DNA from: Bacillota bacterium
GTDB lineage: Bacteria; Bacillota; UBA4882; UBA10575
DNA: 7,255 bases
Reading direction: 5' to 3'
Assembly: GCA_003511465.1 (NCBI GenBank)
Contig: DOID01000054.1
Coordinates: 3,459 to 10,713 of the forward strand
Under the pieces are notes generated by a model. It saw only the letters and a program-made list of their open reading frames with translations, ran no database searches and was not told the origin of the DNA. This document shows positions 5,256-7,255 of the stretch, one piece after another (position 1 is the stretch's first letter; each line of letters starts with the position of its first letter). A program made the position numbers and the translations under genes.

Positions 5256-6010
5256 TAGTCCTGTTTTCCACCGCTAGCCTTTTCTCCCGTCCCCCATTTA
5301 CGGTCGAAATAAGCTTTACTTTTAAGAAAATACGAATTTAGGCGCCGCCGGTTCCGACAACTGCCATTCACCAGATGAATTACTTTGCTGGTGGGGACAT
5401 AGAGCACTTTATACCCATGGCGCCGGGCATTATAACAATAGTCGGTCTCCTCAAAATAGTGGAAGTAATTTTCATCAAAATTACCGAGCTGTGGGAGGAG
5501 CGCCCTTTTCAGCCCCAGACACGCACCGCACAAACTTAGACAAGACGTGGGCACGGAGAAAAGGCTAGGCTCATCTGGCACGCCCCAACCCCTTATGACA
5601 GGATGGGCTTCATCGCCGACGACTCCGGTTCCGACCAGGAAGCCATCGGGACTGACTAAACGGGGCCCGACTACCGCGATCGCGGGGTCCTGTAAGGCTT
5701 TAAGCAGCGGCGGGAGCCAGCCTTCCGTCACTAAAGTGTCACTATTCAGGATAAAGATATAGGGGGCTGCGCCGGCACGAATTCCCTGGTTACAGGCGGC
5801 GGCATACCCCTGATTCCGACGATTGAAAAGACCGCTGACCCGGGGTAGGCTGCGAATTAGGGTGACGCTCCCATCGGTACTCCCGTTATCCACCACCCAG
5901 ATCCGGTAAGCGCCGGGGTCGCCGCTGTATTGGCGGAGGCTAGCTAAACAGTCGGCCAAGAGCTTTTTGGTGTTAAAATTAACGACGATCAGGTCTACCG
6001 TTTCTTTCAT
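5255..6010 (-). CDS. Family 2 glycosyltransferase (rhamnosyltransferase-like, WbbL type)
   Basis: This 251-residue GT-A enzyme has the full WbbL-type motif set: DLIVVNFNT (6-14), VVDNGSTDGS (39-48), NQGYAAACNQG (66-76), ILNSDT (87-92) with NSD as the DXD equivalent, GACLGLKRALL (162-172) and FEETDYCYNARRHGYKVLY (186-204). Many WbbL-like enzymes use dTDP-rhamnose, and the nucleotidyltransferase gene just upstream could feed such a donor, so a rhamnosyl or related deoxysugar transfer is a reasonable inference, not a demonstrated one. The start is supported by AAAGGAG 6-7 bases before the ATG. It follows the thymidylyltransferase by 31 bases and overlaps the next gene by one base. The protein is soluble by appearance, with a basic C-terminal tail. 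Confidence 0.95.
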   Translation of the reverse strand: MKETVDLIVVNFNTKKLLADCLASLRQYSGDPGAYRIWVVDNGSTDGSVTLIRSLPRVSGLFNRRNQGYAAACNQGIRAGAAPYIFILNSDTLVTEGWLPPLLKALQDPAIAVVGPRLVSPDGFLVGTGVVGDEAHPVIRGWGVPDEPSLFSVPTSCLSLCGACLGLKRALLPQLGNFDENYFHYFEETDYCYNARRHGYKVLYVPTSKVIHLVNGSCRNRRRLNSYFLKSKAYFDRKWGTGEKASGGKQD

Positions 6011-6041
6011 TGCTTTCTCCTTTAAATCGGGCTTTTTGAAA

Positions 6042-7094
6042 TCACAGTTTTAGGATGGCATCGGCCCCGACCAGCAGTGAAGCGGGCTCATCGTTTTTTT
6101 GGCGGCTGCTGATCTGCACCCTTTCCCCGACGATACTATCAGCCAGATTCACCCCTGAGATCTGTGCGCCGGGGAGAATAAGCCCTCGGCTTAACCGGCA
6201 GTTGGTAATCTTGACGCCATCGCCCACGGACAGGTAGGGGCCGATCTCTGCACCGGTGATCCGGCAGCCGGTACCAATGGCGACCGGGCCTTTGACCCGG
6301 CAGTTTTTTAAAATAGACCCTTTCTGTACGGCCAGAACTCCGCTGACTTCGGACTTTTTCACCTGGCCCTCGTTGGTAGGGGGAAGTTTTCGCAACAGAT
6401 AGTGGTTGGTTTCTAAGAGATCGGTGACGGTGCCCGTATCTTTCCACCACCCGGATAAAAGATGGTAGTGCACTGTTTTCCCTGCAGTGATCAGCTGTGC
6501 AATCCCATCGGTGATCTCCAGTTCCCCGCGGCGGGAAGGTTTGAGGGTACGAACAGCTTGGTGAATGGCTGGCGTAAATAAGTAAATGCCCACTAAGGCC
6601 AGGTTACTTTGGGGTTGGTCCGGTTTTTCTTCGACACGGATCACACGGGTATCATCGATGACCGCGACCCCAAAGGAACGCGGGTTTTTCACCCGGCGTA
6701 AAAGAACGAGGGCATCAGCTTTTTCCGCTGTGAACCGGTTGATCAAAGGGCGCAGCGGTTCATCTAGGATGTTATCGCCCAAATACATCAGGAAGGGGTC
6801 GTCGCCCAGAGTTTCGCGGGCAATGATGACAGTATGGGCCAGACCCAACGGTTCCGGTTGGAGAATGAAGGAGAAGTTGAAACCCCAAGGGTTTCTTTTC
6901 GCGAGTAAATCCATGATCGGCTGACCGTTGTTGCCGATGATGACGGCAACTTCACGGATGGGGGTATCGGCTAGCGTATCAAGGATATGGAATAAAATTG
7001 GTTGGTGACCTAAGGGGAGAAGGACTTTCGGCTGGGTATAGGTGAAGGGGCGAAGCCTGGTGCCCTCTCCCCCGCAAAGGAGCAAAGCTTTCAA
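6042..7094 (-). CDS. Glucose-1-phosphate thymidylyltransferase, long form (RmlA-like nucleotidyltransferase)
   Basis: This 350-residue protein would make dTDP-glucose from glucose 1-phosphate and dTTP, the first step toward dTDP-rhamnose and related sugars. The catalytic domain (1-240) shows GGEGTRLRPFT (8-18), PKVLLPLGHQPI (22-33), QPEPLGLAHTV (79-89), YLGDN (104-108) with the metal-site Asp, EEKP (155-158), GELEITD (190-196) and GWWKDTGT (215-222). The rest (about 245-335) is a left-handed beta-helix of hexapeptide-like repeats, as in the long RmlA/StrD subfamily of about 355 residues, so length is normal. The start is TTG: it gives the family's usual MKALLLCGG beginning, no ATG or GTG is available upstream in frame before a TGA at 7142-7140, and a modest AGGGTGG precedes it. 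It heads the right operon. Uridylyl- rather than thymidylyl-transfer cannot be fully excluded. Confidence 0.94.
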   Translation of the reverse strand: MKALLLCGGEGTRLRPFTYTQPKVLLPLGHQPILFHILDTLADTPIREVAVIIGNNGQPIMDLLAKRNPWGFNFSFILQPEPLGLAHTVIIARETLGDDPFLMYLGDNILDEPLRPLINRFTAEKADALVLLRRVKNPRSFGVAVIDDTRVIRVEEKPDQPQSNLALVGIYLFTPAIHQAVRTLKPSRRGELEITDGIAQLITAGKTVHYHLLSGWWKDTGTVTDLLETNHYLLRKLPPTNEGQVKKSEVSGVLAVQKGSILKNCRVKGPVAIGTGCRITGAEIGPYLSVGDGVKITNCRLSRGLILPGAQISGVNLADSIVGERVQISSRQKNDEPASLLVGADAILKL

Positions 7095-7255
7095 AACCCA
7101 CCCTACTTTCCGTACATTTTTAAGCGTAATTGCTTTCCATCATATGCAAAGGGCACTTTTAATGTCCCTGACTGCGGGGGACGGGGCAAGGTAAACCCCG
7201 TATTTTTTCAGCGGGTAAAGTAAATAATAGGGGAGACAATGAGGGGGAATTACAG
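7095..7255. other. Right-edge region, gene content unresolved
   Basis: On the minus strand an open frame enters from the right edge (codon phase starting at 7253) and stops at TGA 7142-7140, giving 37 residues that include LPYYLLYPLKKYGVYLAP. It could be the end of another operon gene 45 bases upstream of the thymidylyltransferase. On the plus strand GGGGAG is followed 3 bases later by ATG at 7239, a possible gene start cut by the edge. A second minus frame is also open at the edge, so openness alone proves little. I see no clear promoter for the right operon here. Confidence 0.35.
7181..7208 (+). terminator. Possible rho-independent terminator, plus strand
   Basis: ACGGGG (7181-7186) pairs with CCCCGT (7196-7201) around a 9-base loop and is followed by ATTTTTT. 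The form is right for an intrinsic terminator read on the plus strand, but no plus-strand gene ends nearby. It would stop antisense transcription through the cluster, or the hairpin may be an accident of a minus-strand coding end where the T-run encodes Lys-Lys. Confidence 0.35.

Noticed and set aside
7120..7140. Six-codon leader peptide frame (ATGGAAAGCAATTACGCTTAA, minus strand) ahead of the thymidylyltransferase
   Set aside because: It has no ribosome binding site, no run of regulatory codons and no attenuator downstream.

Overview
The window is a surface- or spore-glycan biosynthesis locus, most likely from a Gram-positive, spore-forming Bacillota (Firmicutes). Evidence for this is the strong AGGAGG-type ribosome binding sites, TTG start codons on two genes, a CgeB-family protein (named after a Bacillus subtilis spore-maturation protein) and a GT-D-fold glycosyltransferase of a type common in Firmicutes. 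Species cannot be read from the sequence. No tRNA, rRNA, CRISPR array, transposase or phage gene is visible.

Layout, left to right. (1) Bases 1-2303, minus strand: a compact operon reading right to left. It holds a GT2 glycosyltransferase with a DDD motif and a TTG start, a GT-D-fold glycosyltransferase, and a second GT2 that runs off the left edge. Gaps are 5-7 bases. (2) Bases 2304-2653: a 350-base divergent intergenic region. It carries two tandem imperfect palindromes of about 60 bases, each with the same 13-base inner hairpin, bracketed by a 14-base direct repeat, plus two TATAAT boxes. (3) Bases 2654-3715, plus strand: one CgeB-family (GT-B type) gene, the only plus-strand gene. (4) Bases 3727-7094, minus strand: a four-gene operon reading right to left. 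It holds a long-form glucose-1-phosphate thymidylyltransferase followed by three GT2 enzymes that are overlapping or closely spaced. (5) Bases 7095-7255: an ambiguous edge with a possible plus-strand terminator.

Reading of the system. The nucleotidyltransferase would make dTDP-glucose, the precursor of dTDP-rhamnose and related deoxysugars. Seven putative transferases, covering GT-A, GT-B and GT-D folds, would then build an oligosaccharide or decorate a surface protein. No flippase, polymerase, ligase or rmlBCD gene is present, so the rest of the pathway must lie outside. A spore crust or coat glycan is suggested by the CgeB relative, but an S-layer, flagellar or cell-wall glycan fits almost as well.

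The most unusual part is the leader of the CgeB-family gene. Its two palindromes differ in sequence while keeping their pairing, including an unpaired T at the same place in the right arm, which suggests selection on a folded RNA or single-stranded DNA structure or on a palindromic binding site.
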